Shown piece by piece: positions 1-19,558 of a stretch of 64,000 nucleotides of DNA. Below the pieces are notes generated by a model. It did not search any database and was not told where the DNA came from. It was given only the letters and a program-made list of their open reading frames with translations. This DNA is from Ampullaceana balthica (Eukaryota > Mollusca > Gastropoda > Lymnaeidae): the NCBI GenBank assembly GCA_944989445.1, contig CALYLW010000011.1, positions 2,633,501-2,697,500 of the forward strand, in the 5' to 3' direction. Numbering within the stretch: the first letter of the stretch is position 1; every line of letters begins with the position of its first letter. A program made the position numbers and the translations under genes.

Positions 1-278
1 ATTAAGGGAGACAAATGTCAGTGATCTTGATTAGCAAAAATTGGAAATTGAGATGACCGAACGCCCGTATTACAGATCACTCCATTTAAACATTTCAGAC
101 TCCCTGTAGAACCCAAACAAAATCAGAATAGCAAGAGATTGTTAGAGGAGACACAAGTTTTGTGACTCAGAACTTGGCTATTTTATATTAGTCTGCATTG
201 CCTGCTCTTTGTTAAATCAATGTTCTTAAATGGTTGAATAATTAATTGCTATCTACTTTCGACAAAATGAACTTTCAG

Positions 279-325
279 ATTTGGAACAGAGAGGACCTAG
301 TCTCTTTGAGGCGTCAGGACATAAT
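279..325 (+). CDS. Candidate upstream exon of the galectin gene
   Basis: An AG precedes this 47-base stretch and a consensus GTGAGT donor follows it. The reading frame that ends on a codon boundary is open, and the next galectin exon at 1129 begins on a codon boundary, so the phases fit. The encoded peptide is short and not conserved in any way I recognise. The rest of 1-1128 shows no other exon I can support, so the true start codon may lie left of the window. An ATG at 266 is in the wrong phase for the next exon. Confidence 0.35.
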
Positions 326-1128
326 GTGAGTACACATTTCATGCTTATTTGGGATTAAGTGGGTAATACTAGTAATGTATGAATGTCAGATGTGTGGATT
401 ATGTGTCAAATAAAATATGAAGGTAGGATGAGAAATTATGTGTGAAATAATGAATCAAGTTCTGATGGGGTAATTATGTGTGTAATAATGTATGCATGTT
501 AGATGGGGGAATAGTGTGGCATGTGACTGAATGTTTCATCATTTTAAGGACATTTTCCCAAACTAAAAATGTTCTGGTTGTAAGTATTATATGGGCTAGC
601 ATGTGGCTCGATCAGAACCAGAAAAAAAAAGCTGTTGAACACAGACAATGATTTCCCATCAGTTTGAATCTGTGCTAGGTGGAACATCACTAATTCATCA
701 GTAGTAATGTTAACATCTATTTTTAGCAATATGTCCAATATTTCTGTGGGCATCAGGACTTTTGTTACACAGATCAAACACACTGCTGTATCATCTATAT
801 AGTGATTTATCTTATACAAATAATAGTCAATGCATATTTATGTGATGGACAAGTTGACACAATAACAAACTTGGGGGAGGGGGAATGTTTACAGCTTAGT
901 TCTTAATTTTATATACCTTCAAAATTAAAAAACTAACTACTAAACTAGGAGTTATTATTTTAATTAGCTTTTTATCAGCATGGAAATTGAAACAGTATTA
1001 TTTATTAACAATTGAATGTCTTAGTGGATTTTTAGTTTCTAAATTAGACAACTGATTTGAGGTACAGGTATGGACACAAATTTATAACTATGTCAAAATG
1101 ACCTGACATTGCACATCTCATCTTTCAG

Positions 1129-7630
<6,502 letters not shown>

Positions 7631-10285
7631 CTTGAGGCATCCATGGTGGAGAAAACAGCAGCCGATAAAATGTCTTATTTTTGTTTGAAAACAAAAGGAA
7701 GTCACGCAGGATTTTTATGGATAAAAGGAGACATTTTTCAAATCCATAATCCTATAAAAAAATAATTCAAATCAATATATTATATTTATAAATTAATTAC
7801 TGTCTGCATTAAATATTAGTGTCTAGGAGATATAAATGCTAAGAATATACATATATATATAAAATTAATGAAATTTGGTATATGCTCTAAGAAAGCTTAG
7901 ATAAGCTTTCTGTTTAAAAAAAAAGAGTGAATGTTTGGGGTCTTCTGGAAGAATAATTCTTTTAATGTGTTTAAGATGGTAAATTATTTGATTAAAATTG
8001 GATATTAATTATAATATAATGCTTTATAAATATCTTCATTTTTTATTCTTTACATAAAAATTGCATTTAACACCCGCATTTAAATAAGAACATAAATAAA
8101 ACAATGTAACATTTTACTAGTTATATAAGTGCAGATCACATTTAATCTTTGCTTAATGTATATTTTTTAAAGATATAATTTTACTCAATTACATATACAT
8201 ATATTATTTCTAAAGCCTTGTGTCATTTTTACAAAAGGTTTGTAAGTGTTTATACAGAAATATGAAAAAATAAGTTAAAAGCCCTTAAAAGGATATATCA
8301 GTCAAACAAGATTAGGAATCAAAAACAGTACACAATTTTTAAAAATATAAGATTAATACATGACTGGTTTAAAAAAACTATGTACAATGAATATGAAAGT
8401 AAAATTTAAATAGAAATGAATTTTTCAATTATTGTGGATCACACTAAGTACTCTGTAATTTATAATTAAACTAGTGGACCTAGATATTTTGTTTTAATAT
8501 GTATCTTTAATAAATATTATCTAGTTTTTATGTTAAATAGCATCGCTTGTCATTTTTTTTTAAAATAGATGCAAAACATAGATTTTGTTGATGCTTGAAT
8601 AAATTTTATTGTAACTGAATTTATCTTTGTTTTAATTATGTGAAAGAAGAACAAAATAACTCTCTGGGTCAGCTTTTATCAAATTGTGTAACCTCACAAT
8701 ATTACAGTGATGGGTACTCATGTGATAAGTTGCAAATTTTGGTGCTTTGGAATAGCAATAATTATGGTAGACACATGTAGAATGAAATTAAAAAACACAT
8801 CAAGTTTTAATTATTTATATTTAATCAAGTATATGGTATGTAGGTAAGATGGAATTATAGGGCAGCAAGCAATATAACAAACAACATTTATTACACTAAC
8901 AAACAAAACAATGCTGCTTACTCTAATAATAATTATCATACCCCATAATTGTGTAACTATATAAAAAAATGAGTACATGTATTTCCATTTATGTTATATG
9001 GTAAACATTACTTAAGGCATTTACTAAAACAAATAGCCCATGCTTAACTTTGAATGTCCAGCAAAATATTTTCTCGTATTACATTTAGTTTTAAAATTTT
9101 TGTCATTAAGAGTGATGGAATAAAATCTTTCAGTGTTTCTTACCACACTTGCATGTTTATATTTTAAGCAGTGGCAACCCTCTTACACAAAAAATACATC
9201 ACTGTTTTATGGTCAATTTTAAAAGAAAATAATGGATGTTTTGGCCATAAAAAAATACCATCAGGCCAAAAGAAAAAACTATGTCTATCATAAGTTCTTG
9301 GATGTCACATAAAAATAAAATAGATTAAATACTAAATTTAATTATATATAACTTACAGCAGCACTGATATGCAAAACTGAAACAGTTTTATTTTATAAAG
9401 AATATGAAGTAATATTAAATATTAATAGGCTGTTATGGTGTATATGAATAATTTTAACATTTTTACTTAGAAAGCTAGTTCTGTATCTGCATATCACATG
9501 CATTCTCAAACTTAATTTATGTTACTTATGGTTCACTCCAAATTAATTTTTTATTGTTAGGTTGCAACTAATGTTTCTTCTTTCAGGGGGTAGTGATTGG
9601 TACGATTATTGACCTCATAATAAATATCTGAGATAGTTGTTCAAATATCTTATATAAATTACATCATTCAGAGCAAAGTATCTATATAATACCAAAAGGC
9701 AGGGTAGACCATGAATATAGTGTGTTAGAATGTAAAGATTGCAAGAAAAGGTGGCAGATAACTTAAAAAGAATTATAACAAAAATTTACAAAGCTCATAT
9801 AATTTGTAAAGTAATCTATAGTTTTACAAAAATACTTGGATGTGTCGCAATAAGGGAAATTACTGACATGATCTGGAATCAAAAATATTTCATGAACTCA
9901 ATACCATAACCATCTCAGCACTATCAAGCAGAACCCCATGCAATGTTGCATTTTATAGATTCTGTTGTCATTAGTTGATTGGGTTTATGGTATGAAGTTC
10001 AGTATGCTTAAATGAGATTTTGACATGAATGTACATTTATAAAACTGTGCATGAAAACTTGATTGTATGGGGAACCACATATTAAAGAATATAGAAAATT
10101 TAAAAAGCAGTGACCATATACAATAATTTAAAAGAGAATACTTCCATGAACTAATGTGCTTTAATTAATTACTAAATGCAGAAGTTCTATTATTTTCAAT
10201 GGGTGTGAAGTTTTAAAAATTAATAGATAATGCCACAGATGAACCATAGGTTTAACTTAACATGCAGGTATTTAAGATGGTGCCG
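7631..10285. other. AT-rich intergenic region, no gene seen
   Basis: This begins with the galectin 3' UTR; several AATAAA-type signals are present, so the poly(A) site cannot be chosen by eye. No long open frame, RNA gene or organised repeat was seen. Confidence 0.6.
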
Positions 10286-10959
10286 TTAACTTGCACGGTA
10301 TGATACCGTGTAAGTTAGTAAAAAAATAACTTGCACGGTATGATACCGTGTAAGTTAGTAAAAAAATAACTTGCATGGTACGGTAATGTTTTAATGTAAA
10401 AAATAGACAACTAAACCTAACCCTGACCCTAAAACTAATAATTACAATATAATTGTAATTATAAGAATGTTAAATTGATTTAATTAGTTTTAGTCCCTGT
10501 ATTACTGTATTTGTTTTTCTATTTTAATGTAAAAAATAGACAACTAACCCTAGCCTAACCTTGACCCTAAAACTAAAAGATCTAATTTAATAGTAATTAT
10601 AATAAGAATTTTTAATTGATTTCCATATTTTTGTTTTTCTATTTTAGTGTAAAAAATAGACAACTAACTCTAACCCTGACCCTAAAAGTAAAAGATCTAA
10701 TTTAATCGTAATTATAAGAATTTAAGAATTGTAAAAAAAAGAAAAAATATTAGTCTCAACCGAAAATCGAACCCATGTCTGTTCTTGTACATTACGTTCT
10801 CTATTCCAACTCTCAATCATGAGACCACGGAGGTTCGGTACTTTTTGTAAATTTTAAAAACTTATAAATAAGTGACCACAAAACCGTCTCTGCGCATGCG
10901 CAAATACCGTGTAACTTAGGAAAAAAATAACTTACACGGTATGATACCGTGCAAGTTAA
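10286..10959. mobile_element. Palindrome-ended non-coding element with internal tandem repeats and a tRNA-like segment
   Basis: Both ends carry the same palindromic block around CACGGTATGATACCGTG, two to three times at the left end and once at the right, in inverted arrangement. Inside are three imperfect copies of a roughly 130-base unit built around AATAGACAACTAA and CCTGACCCTAAAACTA, then a tRNA-like block. The same internal unit and tRNA-like block recur at 36.9-40.8 kb, so this is a repeat family. No transposase is present. Confidence 0.65.
10759..10839 (-). other. tRNA-like segment inside the palindromic element
   Basis: On the minus strand ACCGAA at the start pairs with TTCGGT at the end. 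There is a box A-like GTGGTCTCATGATTG and a box B-like GGGTTCGATTT. The arm lengths are not those of a clean tRNA. It closely resembles 36993-37061. Confidence 0.5.
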
Positions 10960-12244
10960 CACTACGATTTAAGATTGCCTTAATTGTTTCGCAAATGAAG
11001 TATTTAACATGATTTAATTTACTAATACAACAAATAATTAGCACAATTATAAAAATAAAATTCACCTGGAAATGGACATTATTGTCTTAAATGGTTAAAG
11101 TAAATGGAAATTTAATTTCCTTGCTTACATGCATATGTGTAACATATTTAAGAGTGGAAATTATACATATATAAAATGGACTGCATCTCAATTTAGCAGC
11201 TAGCATTCAACTTGCCATACACACAAAGTTTCATTGTACATCAAGATAAAACACAAACACTAAAATATGAAGTATAGTATCTATAAATACTTAAATAAAT
11301 AAAAATGAACACAATAAGGTTAATGGTTTATAAAGATGATAAATAATTTAAATTGCATAAAGCTGTGCATAGGTATGTACACTAGATATGCCAGAATATG
11401 TCTAATCAGCCACATACATAATCAGACCCAGAAGGAATGAAATGGATGAATAGATACATAATAAAATAGTTTTCTGACAAATACACAAATTTATCTTTAA
11501 ACAAGTGGCGTAGCTAGGGGAGGGGGGTCCAAATTCAAAAGTCCCCCCTGGCCCTAAATCCCTAGCTATGCCACTGCTTTAAACTTTTGCTTTGATTTTT
11601 GTATTATTTAAAGTAAACAAATTTTAAAAATCTTGTGAACTTTTTACACAACATTAATAATGGTCAGATAGAGCAAAATTTACATTGCACAACCAGATAG
11701 AAATTATATTTTGATACATTAGATATGAGATTAATATAATGGTATTTTTCAGATTTTTTAAAAACTCACGTAATTTGTTAAAAATAATAGGCAGGCTAAA
11801 ATAGCAGCTTGCCATTGCAATTAAATTTTTTATAAGTCAGCACAACTTATTAATTTCCTTATAAAACTACATAAACATTTAATATTTTTGTATGTAAATA
11901 CAGCTACCACTGAATATACTTGAAAACACAAAACATATTAATGAAGGACACTTTCTTCTTTCTAGTCACAATAAATTTCTCTTTCATTGAAGCCAATCCC
12001 AAAGTAACCCATGTTTATTTAATCAGTTTTATTTATTTCTACCACCCCCAAATAATTCTATGGTATGATAATAAAATTCAGATCATGTTGATTTAAACTT
12101 GTAAAAAAAAATAATTTAATTTATGAGGACGGAATATAATTTAAAAAAATACATGCATACTTTTTCAGATAATAATATAAAAAAAATTAAAAAATAAGCT
12201 GAACTAGATTTTTTAAAAGAAATTCTTCCTTTTTAAAATATCTA
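10960..12244. other. AT-rich intergenic DNA, possible distal SELENON 3' UTR
   Basis: Apart from the short MITE at 11503-11576 I see no gene. This is where the SELENON transcript (minus strand) would continue if its 3' UTR spans the inserted pogo-like element. I looked for a SECIS core here and found none convincing. Confidence 0.5.
11503..11576. mobile_element. 74-bp hAT-type MITE with 8-bp target duplication
   Basis: The ends are near-perfect inverted repeats (AGTGGCGTAGCTAGGG against CCTAGCTATGCCACT) around a G-rich/C-rich core. The direct repeat CTTTAAAC flanks it at 11495-11502 and 11577-11584. An 8-bp duplication fits the hAT superfamily. Confidence 0.8.
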
Positions 12245-13716
12245 CAGTCGAACCCACTTAACTCGAGCTCAGTTAACTCGACCACCCTACTAACTCGACG
12301 TTTTTTATTGGAACCGCCAAATTCTCTCTGTCTTAGCATTTTCTCATCGGTTAATTCGATTTTTTAAGTCGCCGAAACCTTATACCTTGAGCACAAAACA
12401 GGGCCAAATTTGCAACTTAATGTTGGTTAGCTCGATCCTCAAATGTTCGCCTAGCAATGCACTTTGGCATTTTTAGTTCAAAACAGTGTTGACATCTCGC
12501 TTTCTTCGAGACTTTCGGCTACTGTGTGATTCTACGAGATTTCAATAAAAATTACCGGATGTTATTATCTTCTTTCACTTTCGATCCATATGGGAATTAG
12601 ATGTATTCACCCGAGGTGCCCGTAAATCCCGTTAGCGGTCTTTAATCCGTCATTATTTCGCAGTGCATGTTATATTATTATTAAACTTAATTCATTTTCT
12701 GATGCATTAATCATTTTATTTTTAAGATAAACGAATATCTTTAGAAATGAAAATAAAGGTTTGTATAGAGAATCGACGGTGGTTTTTATTTAATTAAATA
12801 AAAAAATTATTATTCTTTTAAAAGTTTGTTTGTTGCTTTGTTACCAGTAAGATATGTGACTGTGACTAACACGCGCGTGACGGTGAAATCAAATCATTTT
12901 CTTAATATTCCAGTATATATATATATATAATATACACGTCATCACTTTTGTAGGTCGAATTCTGATAAGGAATGATTTTTAAAAAAATTCGCTTAGACTT
13001 AGTTGCCGGCCGAGGTCTAACACACAGCGTGCTGTGGTCAAGGCCGCAATAGATTTATTTATATTACAAGTTTGATTGACTGAGGAAATTCGAGAGCGGT
13101 CTGATAGTGACAGATATCCTGCACGTCCAAAGCATTAAACTTAAATTTACCATATAGATATGTTTATTATTTTTTTAAATTCGCTGATTCGACGGATAAT
13201 GCAAACGCGAGCAGCTGTGACAATAGTGACATGCCACGCCATTAGGCGAGAATTTTGACCAATTAACGCATTCGATTATAAACTGGCAACTTTTTTATTT
13301 ATTTTTTAAAAAAATTAAATGGAATCGAAACATGACCACAGAGACGTAATCAAAGTCCTTTACTTCGGCATAAAAATATATATATATATAAAAATTCCCG
13401 ACTTTGAAGGCCGAGAATTTTTTTTAAAGAATTCCTGACTTTTTCCCGTTTTCCTGAGTGGGAACCATGGTTCTTAAAACGGTCCTTAAAAACGAATGGT
13501 CATTACAACCTTAGGAAAGAGTGAAGAAATATTAGGGTTCCGATATGATTCCGATTAATCGTTCCATCACTAATTAACGCACATCATGTACATAAAGAAA
13601 TTTCAAGTACATGTTAATATTTTGCCGCCATATTGGTTTCTGTTTTAACTCGATCATCGGTTATCTCGACGCCATTTTTCATACCCCAACGCCGTCGACT
13701 TAACCGGTTTCAACTG
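12245..13716. mobile_element. Pogo/Tigger-like non-autonomous element with TA target site
   Basis: The left end reads CAGTCGAACCCACTTAACTC. The right end is its imperfect inverse, finishing CCGGTTTCAACTG. A TA dinucleotide lies on each side. CAGT-starting termini with TA duplication and the 'AACTCGA' subterminal theme are typical of pogo/Tigger (Tc1-mariner) elements. No transposase frame survives. It lies about 200 bases past the SELENON stop codon, so it may be inside the 3' UTR. Confidence 0.75.
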
Positions 13717-13919
13717 TATTGCCTTTAAGAAAAATAAATAAATAAAATTATATACGCACATCTCAATTAAAAAAAGCAATCAGATCCAAGTATAAATAAA
13801 AAATTGAACAGACAGACAAAACCTTTGCTATCAGTTTTAAAAAAAACAACACATTAAATGCATATGATTTCCAAAAAATGTATTAAAAACTGGCAGAGAG
13901 TAAAATAAGTTCCAATAAA

Positions 13920-16900
13920 TTAAACAGTTTTAATGTCATTTGTTCTATGGGAGACCTCTTCAGCTTTCTTTAACCCCTCTCTGAGAAATTGAAGGTAGTT
14001 GTATGTGGTAGGATTTGAAAGGCTGTGAAACAAAACAATCAATTTTTGTTATAAAAAACAATAGTGGAAAAGAAAGGAAATAAATGACACATATGCCATG
14101 AATAGCAACACTGCATATGAGATAATGTATTACATTGTAAAGGTATGGTCCAGAAAAATTTTTTAAAATGAATAAATCTACTCACATGTTCTCCATCAGA
14201 CTTATGTTGGTATCCAGCAAATCATTGGCTTTTAGAAAGTGGATAACTTTAGCATCACTTGTGGCCACAACCAGTATCATTGGGAACTCATAGATGTCCA
14301 AAAATAACTTGGCAAGATGGGGATATTGGTAAGTTGAATCTGTAGCGAGCGCCTTCAAAATAAATATTAAGGAATGGTGGGGGCAAGCTCAGTTAATTTG
14401 GTACCAGTAAGTATTGATTACATCGTGTTAAAAACTTAACTTTTAAAATCAAATCATATGTCATGTTTGCCAATTTCTACATTAAGGTTTAATGAGCTTT
14501 ACCTAAATCAGAAGCTTTCTTTATTTTGAAAAATTAAGTTTTAAACAGTCTGTAAATAAATATGTTATTATATTTGGTTCTCACTTTTGAAGTATAACTT
14601 ATACTTTAAAGTTTTTAACATAAAAATGATATATAACTTGTTTTCTCTATAATCTTTATTTATTTTTGTACTTTGTATGGTTCCATATATTACAATACAA
14701 TTACAATACATTTTCAGATCAACAAATATGTGGGAGTTACATATTTCCACATGGACAATGACTATGTTATATCTCCAGTTCACAGCCAGTTTGGAAGTTT
14801 TACCCCTTGTGTCTATAGTATTACAGGCTTCTTATTTTTTGTGTCACTTTCTGAAAAAAGATCTTGGCTACAGCTAACTAAAACATTTCCTGGTGCACAC
14901 CCAATTTTTGATAGACAAGTAAAAGGCTATTCATGCCAAGCTTTGCTGAAGCATTTCAATTATGGTTCCTCAACCTCAATCCTGAAATAAAGAAACATTC
15001 TGTGAATTTGACAAACATGGGACTGGCTGTCCGGGCTCATCAGGTTAGTAGAGAAGACCAAGTTCACAATTCATGGCCTGTTTCAACACATGGATCGAAG
15101 TGCTGAAAAATGTGTGCAAATTGGTGACAAACAGCTAAACATAATACAAAATATTTTTAAAATTCCTGGTATTTACGTCATTGTAAGTTTGTGTGTAAAC
15201 ATGGAACATAACTGAACTGTAACCTGTTAAAGTTTAAAGACATTACCTAAATACATAGTAGTCTCAATATTTAGTGATGATCATACCTGCAAGTCAGACA
15301 CCAGTGACCAAGTGCTGACGAAGTGCTCTGCTAGCAGACTCTGGACTGCAGGGTCCCTAAGAGCAGAATTTCTTAGGGATCTGGCTGACCCTCAGCAGCT
15401 TTGATCGTCAAGTGCCCCCCAGAGTACAAGACTGTGGACTAGTTTTTTTTCTGCTGCAGCAATATTGAAGGCATCTGAGAGGTTGTAGTATTTCACCTGG
15501 GAGTGTAAATATTGGGAACAGTAACAATACAATTATTGATCCACAGTTTCATGCTAAGTAAATATTGGAAACAGTAACAATACAATTATTGATCCATAGT
15601 TTCATGCTAAGTAAATATTGGAAACAGTAACAATACAATTATTGATCCATAGTTTCATGCTAAGTAAATATTGGAAACAGTAACAATATAATTATTGATC
15701 CATAGTTTCATGCTAAGTAAATATTGGAAACAGTAACAATACAATTATTGATCCACAGTTTCATGCTAAGTAAATATTGGAAACAGTAACAATACAATTA
15801 TTGATCCATAGTTTCATGCTAAGTAAACATTTAAGACTTAAATTCCCCACACCTTCAAATGAAATTTAAAAAATGAACAGCATGTTTTTAACTGATGCAT
15901 TAAAAATGTACACATTTGAAAAGTATTTAAAAATACAGTTTTGAATTTGAAAATAAACTGACATTTGTATTCAAAATCTTTCCAGAACAACATACACCCG
16001 TCTCCATGGCTTATTTTATAAATATTAATACAAAGTAAGTGTTTTATATTACCAACTTAAAAAATCTCACTTTTTTAAAGGGGAAAAATTTCACAGCTAA
16101 AGCTTCCATTGCGTCATTCTCTGAGATCTCAACATCCCACTGGATATTTGCTGAAATGTTTTTAGCTGTATCCTTTAACTTAACCGGAGAGTTGACCTCT
16201 TCATTAGCAAGCTGTTAAACAGCAGAGATATTTAGAATGTAAAAGATTTCATAATAATATTAGATGAGTCTGATATTCTGGGTTTTAATAGATGTTTCTT
16301 TCTTGGTTTTAATATGCAGTATATAAATCTTCTTCAAGATCAGCTCAATTTCACTTGGGACCCAAATTTTACTAGGGATGCATTGTAAAGAGCAGTTGGT
16401 GAAATGTATTTTTTCTAAAAGAAAAAGTAATACACATTTTGTAAATCACCAAGAAATCATGTATTTTAAATATAAAATTGAGTGATCTTTCACTTTTGTT
16501 AACAATTCCCTAAATTAAAGTGATTTATTTTTTACATTCAACTTCAGAGTTGTATGTTTAAATGTAGGATTGAACAGATACTTGATTTAAATACCACTAC
16601 AATTCACCAAGGATATTTCAAATTTGCAGGATGAAGTTGTTTACATTTTGTATTCTTCCTCACAATTAATTTTATCCTTATAAAAAAACAATAATTTTAG
16701 AAAAATGAAACCTCTATTTCAAAATTTTATTAAAAAATATTTTTTCTTGGGTTTTGTTACTGCTTTAATATTAAATGATTTACATCATGAACAAAATGAC
16801 AAAGTACCTCATTATGTGGCTTGGACTGTGCAATATTAATCAACTCCATATTTGGTAGGTAGCCAATATCGACTTCCATAACCTCTGGCTCATTCATGTC

Positions 16901-19558
16901 AATCAACCACTCCATATCTGTAGTCAATAAATGAAGATGGATCCCTCATTCAAAATTAATATATTATAATAAATGATATAGTTTGTCCCGGGTCTCTTAA
17001 AATACTTAAATAACCTAATTGTAATATATATTTAAATAAAACTCGCAGGTCTTAACAGCCTCACTGCATGTTCAAAAATTAAACTGGATAAGAATAAGGA
17101 TTATGATTTATGCAGATTAATTAGTTAATATATTATTGATTCTCAAATTTCATGCTCCCTGAAACAAACCATCAAATACACATACATGTAGTTTCTAACT
17201 AGTGACTTACTATGTTTATATAAGACTTGTTTAAAATTAAAGATTTCTAACCAGTATATTCAATGTATTTTATAGGACTTTCTAAAAACTTAAGAAGATG
17301 AAAAGCCCACAATCTAGGAACAAATTTTCTTGTTGCTTTTTACATGTGTACATGTGTGTAATCAGCAAAAGAAGGTACAGCTACATACTAACCAACATTT
17401 AACCTTCTATCATTGGGAACATACAGGTGAAAATTCAACACCTTGGTCAAATCCCTAGACATCAGGAGCCGACCAGTAAACTGAGCTGGTGTGAACCAGA
17501 AAGGTAATCTTGGTGGCTCATTCAACTGAAACTCCACATGCAATCTGTTTAGGGGAAGTTGTGATGCACTTATGGTCAATCAAGTAAATATGCCGTAACA
17601 AAATGTGATTTGGGTACTAAAGTAAAGTGTAGAGCGGGATACATTTTTCTTCCTCTTTTTTTTTGGAGAAAAATTTAAAACAAAAAATAATCAAAGAAAG
17701 CGTGTATTACAGTAAGAAATTAATTTATGAACATTTGGCTTTTTTTTTACTTGTATTGATAACAATTGAATAATTTGTCTAAAAGTTTGTTTTTGTAAAT
17801 TAATTAACTTGTTTCATACCTAAACACAACTTCCACATAATCCTTACTAACAGCTCTGACACAGCCAAACGCCCCTTGTGGGTCAAATCTCGTTACCAAA
17901 AATGGATGTGGGTGAAGCATGGAGAACAAACGATGAAGGAACTGGCCACGTTTTTGAACTTTAGGTGGATAGTAGATGTTGCTGGGCAAAGACAATGGTC
18001 TGTTGGAGTCAATGCCAGGATCTATTATTGTGTAAATGGTACCTGCAATTACGTGTAAAATAACTCTAGAATTTTTAAATTATTTTTTCTGTACCCATCA
18101 GTCTTCTTTACACTGGAGGATAAAATTATTTTATTTTTGCCTATGAGTTTACACTAAGACTAGCTCTATATTATGTATCAAACCCACATTTATATTATTT
18201 ATCAGTGCGCCTCTCTAAATGTTGCATATACCTTTGAGAAACTGATCTCTTGGTATTTATTATAAAGGATGGAAATTTAGTATTTGAATATTTTATTTTA
18301 ATTGTGATACTTTAAATTTTTTAATTTTTTTTTACATATGATTGTTATTTATATAACAACTCTATAACATTAACACAATCTAGTGCATTAAGATGTGAAG
18401 AACTGTAGTAGAAATCCTGAATGATGCCTTAAAAATAAATGATAACCCAAACCTGGTGGTGGAAAACTGTTTGGATTTTGAGGCAATAATTCTTGGAACT
18501 TTGAAACTCCAAATGTTTTCACAGGTAAAATTGGGGCTGTCCATTCCAAGAGTCCATCCACCGAGTAATTACTAATCTATTGGATTGAATAGGAAAAATA
18601 TTAAGAAATTTAAAAAACAAAACAGATGTTGTGTTGACATTGCAATATGTCATTCTAAACAATTAATGTTTACTTATTAGATTTAATTTTGTGAAATACA
18701 TTGTAGTGCCATTTTTTTAATAGACGTTTTGTTTATTTAACAATGAGATAAAAATGTATTGCTTAGCAATTACATAAGAAGGTTATATAGCAAATTTGGT
18801 AATACAATTATTTCAGATTTAGGGCTATTATCTATCATTATTACCTGTGGCTGCCATGATCTCATCATAGTTGATAAATTAAGAGGTGTAAATGTAGCTT
18901 CGATAGTAACCAAATCTTCACCTGGAAGGGCATCAACATTTTCAGTTTCATTTCCCTGCAATCAATAAGCTCAGGTTATTTTAAGACCAAAATTAAATGT
19001 ATATGACAAACATTATCAAATGCAGTACTATTTTAGTTTTAGTGATTTACACAGTATGGCATGCTTTAAATTGGCTGTGTGGACAACTGGTGAACAAAAT
19101 GTTTTTACCAAAATAGACATTATTTATGGGAACTGATATCTTCTGAAAATTTTTGTTAATTTTAGGTATGCAGCAAGGGCCATAATTGTAAAACAATTAA
19201 ATAATATATTAGTTACCTGGCCAACCAACTTAAGGAGTAGGGGTACAGCTTCCTCCACACTGAGGTACAGGTCTCCATCTTTGTCATAGGTCAAAAACAA
19301 GTCAATTGCTTTCCATCCGTAGATTTCACTCTTTTGTGACACTGTTTTGTCAGAGTTGTAGTGATTTAAGTTGGTTATGAACCATGATCCAATAATGGAA
19401 AGCACTCCCAAAATTAATGGAACATACAAATACAACCATCTTGGAATCACTAATGTTATTGTTTGTCCAAGAGGCAGAGGGGTAGAGAGTTTATTATTGT
19501 TCACCCCATGACTTAGTCTGTCATTTTTAATGGATTTGTCTCTTCCAATAGATTTCAT
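13920..19558 (-). CDS. SELENON: Selenoprotein N, complete ten-exon gene
   Basis: Exons in transcript order: 19558-19217, 18955-18845, 18576-18453, 18042-17820, 17544-17393, 16917-16808, 16211-16071, 15496-15287, 14352-14186 and 14022-13920. Phases fit throughout, giving 560 residues including one Sec, close to human SELENON. The N-terminus has a cytosolic lead and one membrane segment ([20 protein letters not shown]), then an EF-hand loop ([12 protein letters not shown]). Further conserved blocks are FPFWF-like ([12 protein letters not shown]), RRLNVDMEW and [13 protein letters not shown]. SELENON is an ER-membrane thiol oxidoreductase whose EF-hand senses lumenal calcium and which protects the calcium pump. 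The first in-frame ATG after an upstream stop was chosen as the start. Decoding of UGA as Sec requires a SECIS in the 3' UTR; I could not identify one. The gene runs convergently with the galectin. Confidence 0.96.
15351..15391 (-). promoter_or_regulatory. Candidate Sec redefinition element (hairpin after the UGA)
   Basis: Immediately after the Sec codon GGG (15391-15389) can pair with CCC (15353-15351). Inside that, TCCCTAAGA (15379-15371) pairs perfectly with TCTTAGGGA (15362-15354) around an 8-base loop. Human SELENON is known to have a stem-loop just 3' of its Sec codon that promotes recoding. This hairpin lies at the equivalent place and within coding sequence. Confidence 0.7.
15392..15394 (-). 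other. In-frame UGA read as selenocysteine
   Basis: Exon 8 reads S-C-TGA-G-S. It sits exactly where vertebrate SELENON has S-C-U-G, in the redox centre, and conserved coding continues for three exons beyond it. It is not a pseudogene stop. Confidence 0.95.
15505..15820. repeat. 53-bp minisatellite, six copies, beside the Sec exon
   Basis: Six near-identical 53-base units (core AAATATTGGAAACAGTAACA) begin eight bases from the 3' splice site of SELENON exon 8. Read on the gene strand, the array occupies the branch-point and pyrimidine-tract region of intron 7. Confidence 0.93.

Noticed and set aside
266..325. ATG-initiated first galectin exon
   Set aside because: The frame ends in phase 2 while the next exon begins in phase 0.
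11205..11260. SECIS candidate near 11.23 kb
   Set aside because: Stem of only six or seven pairs, no apical AA, and 2.7 kb from the stop codon.
11940..12000. SECIS candidate (minus-strand ATGA with downstream TGA)
   Set aside because: The spacing is too short and there is no AA apical loop or 10-bp stem.
14673..14990. 105-residue ORF in a SELENON intron
   Set aside because: Opposite strand to the gene, no similarity, AT-rich chance frame.
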